This document shows, piece by piece, positions 22,823 to 35,900 of a stretch of 64,000 bases of DNA; the stretch's first letter is position 1, and each line of letters begins with the position of its first letter. The DNA comes from Forficula auricularia (Eukaryota > Arthropoda > Insecta > Dermaptera > Forficulidae). The notes beneath the pieces were generated by a model that made no database searches, had not been told where the DNA came from, and saw only the letters and a list, made by a program, of their open reading frames with translations. The DNA lies in the NCBI GenBank assembly GCA_024734495.1, contig JALMQS010000099.1, positions 67,502,483 to 67,566,482 of the forward strand, given 5' to 3'. Made by a program: the position numbers and the translations under genes.

Positions 22823-24160
22823 TTTATACATTGACCACTTTAAAAGATCTCGACTATTTTTATCAAGACCTAGTTTTAATTTTGTTAAGGAGAATGGTAT
22901 AGGTTCAAGGTGAACAATTAAATAAAATTGAATATATATTACTAGGTTGGTTTTTCAAATTTGTGAAACCTACCTAGTAATCCATTTTCAATTTCTAAAT
23001 AATGCAGTTTGTATTTTGAAAGTTTAAAACTAAATCTAACATTAGGCAAGTTTAAGCAAAATTTAGACTTATTTTTCACAGACTAATTATTCTTTTGTTA
23101 GCTCGAATGTTCTGTAATTTTTTTTTATTTTTATTATATAAATTTACAATTATAAAACTGTTCATTCATTTTAAGAAAATTTATTATTTTAACATTTTGA
23201 TCTTATATTTCAAAAGCTGATAAACTTTACTCTCCCATTTGCAAAGAAAAAAACAAAAAAAACAAACATTCATTGAATATTGAATTAATATTCTACAAAT
23301 AATAAAATTGGAGGTTTTAACTACAATTATTATGGGGTTTTCTCGATTATTCAATTTTGTTATTTTTTTGTTAATTTCCTATTTTAAATTAATTTATATA
23401 TATTTGAAAATTGAATCAGTATTCTTGGACTTATAGCTTGCTATATGATTTCTCATATTATCTAAAATGTATAATATTAACCAAATTCTTTTTATTATAA
23501 AACAAATTGATCTATTATATATATATATATAATATATAAATTTACAGATTCAGATCTGTAAAACTTTATATATTCTCACGCTTTCAATTTGACTTGTACA
23601 AATAAGAAAACATGTGTACATATATAATTAATGATGGCCTTTCAATATGAAACAACTCATTTTTTTATAATTGGGTTGGGAGTCGGGAGATCTATATAAA
23701 ACTGCCTTACTGGCCGTTGTACAATACATACAAAATATAAAACAAATTATATTATTATGAGTTGAATTGGATGTGTGAAAGAATGGTATTAAGTATTTTA
23801 TTAGCAATGAATGTGCTATATAATTAAGAATAAAGAATGTAATGTATATACTACATTCCTATTCAATATTATTTATTAAGTATATATTGTAAATATTCAA
23901 ACAATTTAAAGAATATAGAAATTGATATTGATTGCTTTTTTTTATTTATTTAAAAATATCCTCATAGTCTTAAGATCCTGACTTAGGTCGACCTTCACCA
24001 ATCGAGTTTCCTAATGAAATTAATATTTTGATAATATAATGTATTAATAAACAAAACTTGATAGGGTCGACATCCAATTTCCCTGTATAGGTATTTTTAA
24101 TAAAAAATTAAAGTTGTTAATTTTATTACATAAATGTAGTTGTCGAGTTTCCGAATAAAT
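22823..24160. other. AT-rich intergenic sequence with small repeats
   Basis: Contains the inverted ttactaggttgg / acctacctagtaa phrase (22948-22984), which recurs at the ends of palindromic elements at 27340, 29375, 60650 and 61265. No gene seen. Confidence 0.5.
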
Positions 24161-24986
24161 ACAGGGTGATTCACGGTCGATGACACGTTAGACGTTTATG
24201 GAAAACGGAACGCAGGATTTTTCTGAAAATTTAGCACCTTATATTTTCTTACCTATTCTATTGATCTAAAATATTTTCGGCATTGTGACGTTTCGGCTTC
24301 CATCGAAAAGTAGCAATTTTATTTTTTTTAATGGAATACCCCGTATATTAACACGTTTTTAGAACCGCCCTTTTATTAAAATACTTTTTTGTTAATATTG
24401 TCCTATACCTATCTCTATCGATTTTCGAGATAAAAAATAATTTGTGTTAAATATGGTGCAATTAAACTTAAATAAATTAGTTCTCTCAATTCATGAAAAG
24501 TTAATATTTTGGTGGAAGTTTAGACAGGCCCGAAGTATTTAATTTACGCTGAGAAATCGACTCCATATTATACAGAGCGTGCTAAGATTAATATTATTTC
24601 CGTTATACATAAAAGGGGTCAAAAGTTCGTTTTTTCAAATGAGACCCCCTGTATATTACTCAATAAATTGAAAGACGAAGAAAAATGCTTTAAGACGATA
24701 AATATATCATTTCCCTATACCTAAAACATCAAGTTTTCTTAATAATGCCGCTTTTTCGTGAAAAATTACTTTTTAATGAATTTAATTTTAACTAATCATT
24801 GAAATATCAAGCTTATGGCAGTTTGTTGACTATGTATAAGTAACTTATAAACAGTTTATTGACAATGTTCAAAAAAATCTCCCAAAATGACCGCAAATAT
24901 TGATTATTCAAACGAAGTTCTTAAGAAATTATTTATTTTGTACTATAAGAACTTAGTTTGAATAATCAATATTTGCGAAAACGACT
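24161..24986. repeat. Unclassified repeat starting TACAGGGTGATTCA, with hairpin
   Basis: Begins with the TACAGGGTG phrase common to TIR ends of insect DNA elements (compare 61455 and 63558), but no matching right end is found. A hairpin at about 24891-24975 (gcaaatattgattattcaaac and its complement) lies at its right side. Confidence 0.4.
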
Positions 24987-25628
24987 CAAACGATTTGGAT
25001 TAAATTCACGGGTTAGGGTGGTTTTGTGTTGATAATTCGATCTGTCACGGTCTCATCTTCGGCTAAGTTGTTTTTGATGCGTTTTTTTTTAATTGAAATA
25101 ATTATTCACAGGTGGTTGTCTCGATGAAAATGTATAATTACATTTTTATTCAATTTCCTTTTAATAATTAATTGGTTTCTCAATTTCAAATCCCACTAAT
25201 AAATCATTACAAAGATTATTATATATTAGAATTTGCCAATTTAATTAATTAAAGGTATTTTTCTATAAAATAATTTATTAGAATATCAATTTCATTTTCT
25301 TAAAAAATCCGACAATTCGAAAGATTGTTCCCCCTTCTTCAGGATTTAAAAGGGTCAACGAAAGAACCTCGGTGTAAATTAATAGATATTATTTTTAATT
25401 GCAATATTACATTCAAAACTTTGTGGCCAGTGATACATCTTGATGATGGTCATAGCGGGTCAAACGTTGGTAAAAATATAAATTAAGTCATATTTTAATT
25501 TTATTTTATTTTGGCTTCGAATAACATTCCACCCTTTTACCTGAATTAAAAATCAAAAATAATATTTTTATATCGATTTTAACTGAATCAAAAAATTACC
25601 GAGCATCGCTCGGTGTTCCAGGTACTAA
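24987..25628 (+). mobile_element. Helitron 3' fragment
   Basis: The 3' end shows the Helitron hallmark: hairpin ACCGAGC-ATC-GCTCGGT (25598-25614), 10 bases, then CTAA (25625-25628) followed by T. Internal sequence (ttcacgggttaggg, cgatctgtcacggtctcatc) is shared with the fuller copy at 58782-59581. The 5' end is missing here. It also holds a decayed hammerhead-like motif at 25311-25342 (-). Confidence 0.65.
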
Positions 25629-25772
25629 TTATTTTAGTTAAGAAAAATCCTATAAAATTAAATTTACAAAGAGAAACAAAGAGGTTGTCCTCTGCTTGAT
25701 GCAAATAAACATACACACATATAGGTATATATCGAGATGATATATCTGTATATATATTATTTATTTGTTTGA

Positions 25773-25807
25773 GACTATAGTTTCGAAGACTTGGTCTTCA
25801 TCATCAG
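25773..25807 (-). ncRNA. Hammerhead-ribozyme-like motif, family B left arm
   Basis: Read on -: CTGATGA, one extra T, stem II GAAGAC-CAA-GTCTTC (6 bp), GAAAC, TATA, GTC. Stem III is ACTATAGT (hairpin of 2 bp or an 8-bp dimer). Predicted cut after C17 (at 25773). Stem I starts A-U and G-C, then after an internal loop ATTTAT/ATAAAT can pair. Confidence 0.7.
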
Positions 25808-26000
25808 TCTTTCTTCAATTATAAATGTTTTTCATGGAGTCAATATCATATGGATATTGAAAACTTGGTGTTCCTTCGTCACTGCTGGCTAGGAACTAAT
25901 TAGTTTAGTTAGTTCCTAGCCAGCAGTGTCGAAGGAACACCAAGTTTTCAATATCCATATGATATTGACTCCATGAAAAACATTTATAATTGAAGAAAGA

Positions 26001-26035
26001 CTGATGATGAAGACCAAGTCTTCGAAACTATAGTC
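26001..26035 (+). ncRNA. Hammerhead-ribozyme-like motif, family B right arm
   Basis: Same core as its mirror at 25773-25807: CTGATGA at 26001-26007, stem II 26009-26023, GAAAC 26024-26028, GTC ending at 26035 (predicted cut after it). Confidence 0.7.
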
Positions 26036-26277
26036 TCAAACAAATAAATAATATATATACAGATATATCATCTCGATATATATATATGTGTGTATGTTTA
26101 TTTGCATCAAGCAGAGGACAACCTCTTTGTTTCTCTTTGTGAATCAACAACTCTGCTACTCTCGGCAAAACAAAAACTTTTCAATTAAAAAAAAAAAAAA
26201 AAATTAAAAATTAAATTTATTCGAAGATGAGACACTGACAAATTGATTTGTGGAATGTGGACCCGAAACCCCACTAA

Positions 26278-26442
26278 GGGCCGGTTGTATGTGGGTTGGT
26301 AAACTCTTTTTAACCGTTGCCAAATGGTAAATGGCCGGGATGGCCAATTAGATGAAAGTGCCTGTCATCTGATTGGCCATCCCAGCCATTTACCATTTGT
26401 CAACGTTTAAAAAGAGTTTACCAACCGACATACAACCGGCCC
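26278..26442. mobile_element. Harbinger-like MITE
   Basis: 165 bp, ~70-bp TIRs starting GGGCCGGTTGTATG, flanked by TAA on both sides (3-bp target duplication as in PIF/Harbinger and ISL2EU groups). Non-coding. Confidence 0.75.
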
Positions 26443-26870
26443 TAAGTAAGTAAGAACAGAACTCTTTAAAAGAACTTTAAAATTTTACCGCGTTTCACAC
26501 GCTTTTCATATAATCTATTTATTTTAAAATATTTTAATAGTAGGTATAAATTATAAAACCAGTTGAAATTTCTATCCTAATTGTCCATGTTATTATATAA
26601 TTATGAATAAATGTTTGTTGGGAAATTAATTTCCTTTTTTCAGTGTCAAATAACCGGAAAATGATTCATCTCGAAATGTCAAATACACTGTTTGAATTAA
26701 TTGATTAATTCTTTTTTTTATGATGAAATAACTCGTATGATATCTCAAGTGAGTATTTTCATCAGATAAGGTAAAATCAATTTCTAAAGAATGTCTGTTC
26801 ACATCCCTAACCTATAGTTGAATTAATAAAACGCTTGTCTTTGTATGCATTTCAAATACCTATAGGAAAA

Positions 26871-26993
26871 ATGGAAAATGAGATTCACCCTTTGACAAAT
26901 AATCCAACCGAGGCTTGGAATCGAATTTCCAAAGAACAAAAAGTATTTCAAATTAAAGTTAATACGCCCACACAGAATGTGGCATCGAACAAG
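26871..26993 (+). CDS. MPPED-like exon 1
   Basis: ATG with good context, 41 codons, donor GTATTA at 26994. Encodes NNPTEAWNRISKEQK...TPTQNVASNK, matching the family's N-terminal NPT-x-AW segment; it joins VRFVCMSDTH of exon 2 in phase 0. Confidence 0.8.
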
Positions 26994-29900
26994 GTATTAT
27001 TTATTATTTATTTTCAATTCTACAAGGCCGGGTTGAGAATTGGTTAGCACTCCACGCTGGACAAATTTACAATCAATAAATAAATTGAAGATAACGCTTT
27101 CAAGACTCGGTACTCTCTGAAAATTTCTGTGATTTGGCACTGTCAACGGTATGAGCTGCAAAGCCAGACATGTCTAGGTACAGTTTATTAATATAAACAT
27201 TTGTTAAAAAGAATGAGTTTATCGAAAGTAGGAGAGTTGATAATTTATAAAGAGAAATCATTGATAACTTTTAAGGAGTTAGGTGTTGGTTCTAGGTGAA
27301 ACATTTTAATATAATAATAAAACTTGAGCAAGATGCAAGGTAGGTTTCACACAAAAAAGAAATAAAACAAAATTGAGTTTTGAATTCGATATATTTCGGG
27401 GGTGAGTCCATCATTAGGAGTCAAAGTAAACTGATTATACATTGGAAAAATAGTTTTACAAGTAACAATTTTTTTAATATTTTTTGAAATGTATGTGGTG
27501 AGGGGAAAGTAGGGGTAAGAAGGGAAGTTGTTCTAAGAATTAATATTTTCGACAAATGGAAAAATTGAGTTTTGAACCAGCTGAAGGGAAGGTCTACCTA
27601 CTTTTTTTTTTTTATGATAATGATGAGAGAAAGGGTGCAACCCCTAAAGGCCTGGGTTGGCCCCTCCATCGTGAAAAGAAGAAGAAAGAATTTTATGGGT
27701 TGGGCGGGGGTCGAAGGTATCTGTGGATACGGGTCTTAAATAGCTGAAGGTTATAAGTCGCGGGAAAGATGGTGGCAGGGAGCGAGTTCCTGTCTCTGGA
27801 GGTCATAGGGATAAAAGAGTTGGCGAAAGCGCTTGTTCGACTTTTATCCAATTTGACAGTGAAGGGGTGGTGAGCGTTAGAAAATCGCGTGTTTCTCGTA
27901 AAGAGGGCATTAGGGGGGATATTTGATTTCAGCTCGACTGAACAGACACCGTGATAGATTCTGTAGTACAGGGAAAGGGCAGAAACGGTTCTTCGGTGAG
28001 CCAGGGAGTCGAGTGAGTTGGTTAGAGCCGGGTCTCCTATTAGTTTAATTGCTCGCTTCTGAATTGCATCCAGTGTAGCAACAGAATGCTTGGAGGCACC
28101 CCTCCACAGATGAGAGCCATATTCGAGACAGGGACGGATTTGAGCCTTATGCAGTATAAGAAGTTGACTGGGAGTATAACAGCGTCTTGACCTAAATAGG
28201 AGACTAAGCTTGCGCGCTGCAGCTTTAGCAGTGGTTGAGATATGGTCATTCCATGAAAGATCAGACCCTAGAGTTACGCCTAGCATTGAAATTTTATCCC
28301 TGAATTCTAGTGAGTTTGAGTCGAATGATATGTTTGGGAGGTTTCTGTCGACTCGCCTAGAAATAAGGCAACACTGAGTTTTCCCTGCATTGAAGTTTAC
28401 TAAGTTTTGGGATCCCCAGTTTTTAAGTTTGCATAAGTCTAAATTAATTGAAGAGGCAATGTCTGCACGGTTTTTATGCGATGCAGGGGCGTTATGTAGG
28501 GTGCTGTCATCTGCGTAACCATGTACCGGATTGTACCGAATACTATTATGATAATAAAGAATGGGAACGTACGTGACAGGGTACAACTGGAAAAGTGACT
28601 GAGAGGGTACAATTACCTTAATATATTCAATGTGCGAACAAAAGAAGGAATGTTTAGTTAATTTATTATAATATATAATCAATTATTGTATTTTTATGAA
28701 CTTCTAATTGGTTATTTAAAATATTTGAATTATTTGATAGGGCTATTTTAATTTCCGTCGATTCTAAGAGAACCAATTTAAGGCCTTTTCTTTCGAAATG
28801 AATGGGGATAGGGTTATTATTAGAGGTTGAATGATTGGATTCATGTAAGTGAATTGCGAAGGCTGAGGTCGAATCTAAATCGAAAGAAAAGGCCTTAAAT
28901 TGGATCTCTTATAATCAACTGAAATTAAAATAGCCCTCTCAAATAATTCAAATATTTTAAATAATCAATTTGAAGTGTATAAAAATACAATTATTGATTA
29001 TATTTTATAATAAATTAACTAAACATTCCTTCCACTGTTCGCACATTGAATATATTAGGGTAATTGTACCCTCTCAGGTACCTTTCCAGTTGTACCCTTT
29101 AAGGTACTTTCCCATTCGTTATTATAATAGCAGGTATAGCTTCCCTTCAGCCGGTTCAAATCTCAATAGAAAATATTAATTCTTAAACAACTTCTCCTCT
29201 TCCCCCTACTTTCCCCTCACCATATACTATTTCAAAATTTTTTTTAAAATTGTTACTTGTAAAACTATTTTTCCAATGTATAATCAGTTTTCTTGGACTC
29301 CTGATGATGGGCTCATCCTCGAAATATATCGAATTCAAAACTCAATTTTATTTTATTTATTTTTTGTGAAACCTACCTCGCATCTTGCTCAAGTTTTATT
29401 ATTATAGAAATCATTGAGGTTGTCCTCTCCTTAATACAAATAAACATAAATATAAAACCAGACTTTGTCAATGTAGTGGCTGTGACACCGCGTCATTGGT
29501 GGAATTTTCTTGCTTTTACATTAACCAAATAATTTTAACTCAAAACAATACAAATACATATTTTTTCATAGTGTTGAACATTTGGAATTGTGTGTTTAAA
29601 AACTACGATTCGCGGACAGCATTGATTTTCTGTTACCATTTGAAGAAAACTGCTGCAGAATCGCATCGAATGCTTGTCGAAGCTTACCGTGAGCATTCTC
29701 TTGGTAAATCACAGTGGTTTAAGTGGTGAAATCGTTAATACTGAATGCTACCGATAACAAATGATGAATTTGAACAGGGTCGGATTTAGGTATTTCGGGG
29801 CTCTTAAAGCACAACATTTTTTGCTTCCCCCCTCACACACAAAAAAGTTCAATTGTAAAAAATCTAAAAATTACACTTACTATCTCTTTATACGTATAAT

Positions 29901-32900
29901 AAACAGAAATACTTATGCAAAAAGGGAATCGGATTAGCCGAGAGCTTAAAGACACTAGCCTTCTAAGCAGGAGTCCGGGGTTCGAGTCCGAGTCCCTGCA
30001 TTGATATTTGACCGGCTATAATCTGATTCCTAGTCACCGATCCGTCTGGCAAGCGTGGTGACTTAATGCCAACCCCCTTCCATTTGATGGAAGAGGCCTA
30101 TATTCAGCAGTGGATTGTCGCTATCGACAGGCTGATGATGATGATGATGATGACTTATGCAAAGAAAAAAATTATTTACAAAATTAAAATTATATATTTT
30201 ATTTCCGATTTAAATACATTCAATCACATCAAAAACATCAAAATCTTTATACGATTTTTTTCTATTTTTGACTTTGGAAAATTGGTCGAATATTTCGTTT
30301 AAGCAAAGATATTGCAGTTTATCGTCTTCCATACTCAGATTACTAAAATGTAGTGCTGGATTTTCGCCTAGACCCACAAGGCCCGGGCCTAGGGGCCCAG
30401 CCGGCTCGGGGCCCCGGTTGCGGAATCTTTTTTTTATTTTTCAACCTAAAAAGATCACAAGGGATCTACAACAGGCATTACAAATATCATACAAGTATGC
30501 AATCACAATCTCTGGCTAAACAAATATCGCTTAATATTCTCATTAAAATTACTAATAGTTTTTACGTTGGATTGCTGCTCCATTTACATAAGCACATTTA
30601 TCCAAACGTAGGAATTGCGTTCCGAATGCTGTTGTGTACACCAGCGTCAAACGGCTCAGCAAAACGGTCTTTTTCAACGCTAAAGAGAGTAAAGAATTAC
30701 TCAAGACCTAACATAAGAGAGAACAGACTCAATTCACTCTCTGTAATGTACATATATAGTCAGAAATAATGCAGTCAATTGACTATGAAGACGTCATTCG
30801 TTCTTTTGCACAGTAAGATTGCATAAATTTGATAGAATAACGTAACTATATAGTAACAAAGACTGTATTATTCTGATGTTTATTAAACTCATTAAAGTCA
30901 ATTAAAAATTTCTTTTTTCCTCTCTTCTTTTGTCTATCCTATATATTGTCATTTTTTAGTTTTATTCTTTTCTCTATATTCAGTATATTTATTGTTTTTG
31001 TTCCATATAATTGTTGTTTCCCTTTTTAAATTTTTTTTCTCTTACTTGATCTGTTTGTATCATATTGTTTATTTTCTTTGTAATTAAATTGGCCTAATAT
31101 TGTACATTAAAAAGGCTAGATGCCCCTACAAATACAATGTTCTTGAATAAATAAAAAAATAAAAATATGTTCTTTACTAGTGCATTTAATTTGCTAAATT
31201 TTCAAAATAGCTTACCAATGGTGGTGGGGGGGGGGCAAATGTCAAGTGCCTAGGGGCCCTGGGTCTCTTAAATCCGCCCCTGCTAAAATGGAGTAATTTT
31301 TCCTGCGACATAGTCGTGCGCATATACATATACATATGTAGTTAACAACAAGCTGTTAAATTGAAAGTTTTTTTTTGCCGAGAGTAGCAGAATTTTTATA
31401 TATTGAAGAAGACAATTGAAGATGTAGTCTCTGCTGGAATTATAAATTTTATTTATTTATAACGAGACTATAGTTTCGAGGGCTTTGCCCTCTTCATCAG
31501 TCTATTACAATGGATTCTCGTTATAAATAAATAAAATTTATAATTCCAGCAGAAGACACACTCTTTAATTGTCTTCTTCAATAAACAAGCTGTTAGTTAT
31601 GAATATATATAAGAAATGCTTAATTGTGATTCCGTGGGAAGGAACAAGGCTGAAAGGATGGTTTAGGTTTATGGGGTAAAAATCCCTCACTACGTCTTTT
31701 TGAAGATTCCCCCATCTAAAAAGAAAAAAGGTGTTATGTTTTAAAACATCAGCAAACTAGCATTGGTTACTGACAATAACCCTAAGTCTCACTTCTAACC
31801 AGATGTTGTTTACCTTTTTCGGCAAGAAACCCTAAAATTTTCCACTCAAATAGTGTAAATTCTGATTGGTGATTTCTAAAAATAACAAGAAAAAATATGA
31901 ATTAAGACCAAATTCTATTAATACTTAATTAGATAAAGAATAAATTATTTTGTCTTTTCCAACAATATCCTAAATCCTAGTCTCTATTTATGTATTAAAC
32001 GGACGTGCCGCATTGAGACAAATAATGCAGCAGTATATTTAAGTATATATGACAATTGCTCACTCGGACAATTTTTTTGGGGGGCCCCCAAGAAAGTGAG
32101 CTTGTGTACTAGTAGCTTATACGTAAATCTTGCACTGAATTTGAACCAAGCATTGAGTGAAAAACGATCAGAATATCAAAAGAGGCAAGACAAAGTGATT
32201 TTGCTTCATGATAATGCACCATCGCACACAGCAAAACTGGTCAAGAAAAGGCGTTTACTTTTCAAATACTTTAGCATGCGGCTTACTCACCAAACTTGGC
32301 TCCATCCGATTACTACTTATTTGCATCGATGGGACACGCACTTGCTGAGGACCACTTCACTTCTTACGAAAATGGCTCGATGATTGGTTTGCTTCTAAAG
32401 AGCAACAGTTTTTTGGTTAGGGATTCACAAATTGTCAGAGAGGTGGGAAAAATGTCTAGCGATGGTCAACACTTGAATGAAATATTTTTTATCATTTTCA
32501 TAGAATAAATGTGTATTTTTAACCGACTTCAAAAAAGGAGTAGGTTCTCTATTCGACTGAATTTTTTTTATTTTGCGCCTATGTTACCTCATATCTCCGC
32601 CAATTGTGAACCGATTTTGAAAAATTATTTGCATTGGGTTCAGTCTACCTTCCGATTGGTCCCATTTTTTTTTATAGGTTTTAGACCTTTTTTGTTAGGT
32701 TTGTTTAGGCCTAACTTCTTTGTTTATGAACCAATTTCGATGATTCTTTTTTTATCGGAAAGGGGGTATCTTTGGGATGGTGTCATATTAATTTGGTCAA
32801 GTTCTGATGATATGATTACTATTAATAACATCACTAAAAAGAGAAAAATAAAAATAATTTAAAAAAAAACCGACTTCAAAAAATTAAATGCAATAAATAA

Positions 32901-35900
32901 AAAAATTTTAAAAATAAAAACCGACTTCAAAAATTAAGTGCAACAAATATAAAAATACACTAAAAGGTATAAAATAATTATTATCTTATTTAGTTACAAC
33001 TAAACGACGAAATATTAACACGAAATTACTTTTTAAAGTCGGTGCCAAACAAACTATACCTATAAGAGAGCGTACCCGCCAAACGTACTAAGTAAGATCC
33101 GTCGAGTGCGATTCATAAAAGGTATATGTTTGGCACCAACTTCAAAAAGTAATTTCGTGTTAATATTTCGTCGTTTAGTTGTAACTAAATTAGATAATAA
33201 TTATTTTATATCTTTTAGTGTATTTTTATATTTGTTGCACTTAATTTTTTGAAGTCGGTTTTTATTTTTTTCTTAAAAATTTTTATTTTTCTTTTTTAGT
33301 GATGTTATTAATAGTGATTATATCATCAGAACTTGACCAAATTAATATGACACCATCCCTAAGACACCCCCTTTCGGATAAAAAAAGAACCATCGAAATC
33401 GGTTCATAAACAAAGAGGTTAGGTCTAAACAAACCTAAACAAACCTAATAAAAAAGGTCTAATACCTATGAAAAAAATCGAAAAAAAATGGGACCAATCG
33501 GAAGCTAGACTGGACCCAAATGCAAAAAAAATTTCAAAATCGGTTGACAATTGGCGGAGATATGAGGTAACATAGGCACATAAAAAAAAAAAAAATTCAA
33601 TCGAATAGAGAACCTCCTCCTTTTTTGAAGTCGGCTAAAAATACACTAAAAGGTATAAAATAATTATTATCTTATTTAGTTATAACTAAACGACGAAATA
33701 TTAACATGAAATTACTTTTTGAAGTCGGTGCCAAACATATACCTTTTATGAATCGCACTCGACGGAACTTAGTACGTTTGGAGGATATGCTCGCTTATAG
33801 GTATAGTTTGTTTGGTACCGACTTTAAAAAGTAATTTCGTGTTAATATTTCGTCGTTTAGTTGTAACTAAATAAGATAATAATTATTTTATACCTTTTAG
33901 TGTTATTATTTGTTGCATTTAATTTTTTGAAGTCGGTTTTATTTTTTTCTTATCTATAAAAAAATTCCGGTTTCATATTTTCAGACCTGGTATATTCGTT
34001 TGTTGAGTGACCAGCTTACTATTTCAACAAAACGAATTTATCTTCATTTGAACCTATCAAAATATTATTCGATACGCCCGGAATACAGGCGAAGTCATCA
34101 CAGCCTGTCATAGAAAGTCCGTTCTTGTGCTAAAATGTTTGTATTTCCAATGCGGAGAACTGATTAGATTTTGGGCTTTCTAGCTTTAAAACTATAGTGG
34201 TTCAAAAATGCAGAAAATATCCTTCATGATTCTAGTGAGTTTTAAGTAGTTTTAAGTAGTTATAGGCATGAATAAACAATTTATTATTAAACAAATTAAA
34301 TTTTTAGAAGTGAGAAATTATTATTTTTTATGATTTTTCGGGCAAACTCCTTCGTATTCAAATGATAAAACAAATTAATTAATTGAAAAGTTTTTGAGTA
34401 GCAGAGTTGTTGATTCACAAAAAGAAACAAAAAGAGGTTGTCCTCTGTTTGATGCAAATAAACATACACACATATATATCGAGATGATATATCTGTATAT
34501 ATATTATATTATATTATTTATTTGTTTGAGACTATAGTTTCGAAGACTTGGTCTTCATCATCAGTCTTTTTTAATTATAAATGTTGTTTTTTCATGGAGT
34601 CAATATCGTATGGATATTGAAAATGTGATGTTCTTTTACTGGATGTCAGCTTAGAATGATGAAGACCAAGGCTTCGAAACTATAGTCTCAAACAAATAAA
34701 TAATATATATATACAGATATATCATCTCGATATATATGTGTGTATGTTTATTTGCATCAAGCAGAGGACAACCTCTTTGTTTCTCTTTGTAAATTAATTA
34801 ATGTTCAAAACATTTTTATTCAAATTTAAAATATCAAATGACTAGTTTCGCCAAAGTTTCGCTCATCAGATATTTTTTAATTACAAAAGATTTAATTTAA
34901 AAACATAGCAATAGAAAAGGAAAAATAGCTTGTTGAAAAAACTATACAGAAAATTATACAGCTATATATTAATGAATTATTCACGACAAACGATAGATTC
35001 AATTTTGTTTTATAAATATTCGTGTGAGCGATTCTTTCATTAGAATCTGATCCAGGAAAATGAGTAAAAAGGGCGCGGATAGAATGATCTCTCTTCCTTT
35101 AGAACTAAGGTATTGCAAGGATGCCAAATACATCTGGACCGACCTGTTTCAGATAAGTAGAGATTAATTTCTTAATTTCTATTATTCTAGGTAGGAAAAT
35201 ATTAAATCGAAATGAATATCTGATTTAGATATTTATGGTCTAAAATTATTAATTGGCCGCAAACAGCGTACCGAGTCTTAAAAAGTTTCACTTTTTCCTC
35301 CAATTTTTTATTGTTAGACTAACTACTTCTCAATTCGATTTAGTAGGTTCTTTAAAAATATAATGGGAAATGAACTAATTACATATTGTATTATTCTTTA
35401 GGTACGATTTGTTTGTATGAGCGATACTCATTCTTTAACCAATGAATTACACTTCACCATTCCTGATGGAGATATTTTTATTCATGCTGGCGATTTCACT
35501 GGATGCGGAGATATAGAAGAAGTGATTCAATTTAACAATTGGATTGGTGATTATATTTTTTATTATTCACACTAAAAATACAGTAAAACTTCGTTTATCC
35601 TGACCTCATTTATTCGGACCTCCGGATTATCCAGATCGGATTTGTAGACATTTTTATTTTAATAAATGTTCACATAGATAAAAATTTTTAACTCTGATAG
35701 CAAGAATGTAATTATAATATGTATTTTTTTAAACAATTCTATGTAATTTTGATATATAAACAAGTTTTTTTTATCGTAATAAATTCAAATTCGCTTATTT
35801 GAGGATTTGTTTTGTTTTTATTACCCACATATCCGGATTATCCGGTTTGCCTTGGTCCCAGTTAGTCCGGATAAACTAGGTTCTACTAAATTCTCGATTG

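Larger units (their letters stand above)
25665..26145. mobile_element. Ribozyme-bearing near-perfect palindrome, family B copy 1
   Basis: Arms of ~233 bp (25667-25899 and 25909-26140) are almost perfect inverted copies around a 9-base loop. Each holds an intact hammerhead-like core pointing outward. The right flank (caactctgctactctcggca) matches the flanks of family A elements. No reading frame. It is probably a Penelope-like or retrozyme-like derivative; the class is inferred from the ribozyme and the Penelope-like copy at 45091. Confidence 0.75.
27301..29405. mobile_element. Large foldback element, family E, interrupted by a LINE
   Basis: Outer arms 27305-27555 and 29160-29405 (acttgagcaagatgcaaggtaggtttcac... 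and complement) and inner arms about 28555-28795 and 28890-29130 are inverted copies. A LINE (27596-28545) is inserted in the left arm. The right arm keeps a hammerhead-like motif (29301-29330); the left counterpart (27388-27417, -) has CTAATGA and is dead. Frames inside it are not genes apart from the LINE. Confidence 0.65.
29775..31282. mobile_element. hAT-like element region
   Basis: Ends CAGGGTCGGATTTA (29775) and AAATCCGCCCCTG (31282) form hAT-type TIRs, but flanking 8-mers do not match, so this may be a composite of two elements. A second hAT-like end (tagtgctggattttcgcc, ~30350) lies inside, next to a transposase remnant. A SINE is inserted at 29922-30152. Confidence 0.5.

Noticed and set aside
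30130..30152. CTGATGATGATG as a hammerhead core
   Set aside because: It is the trinucleotide tail of a SINE; no stem II or GAAA follows.
32509..32862. 117-residue + strand frame as a membrane protein
   Set aside because: It lies wholly in an arm of the AACCGACTTC foldback element, and the same sequence is repeated inverted nearby.
33320..33345. CTGATGATAT (complement strand) as a ribozyme core
   Set aside because: No GAAAC and no stem II within range.
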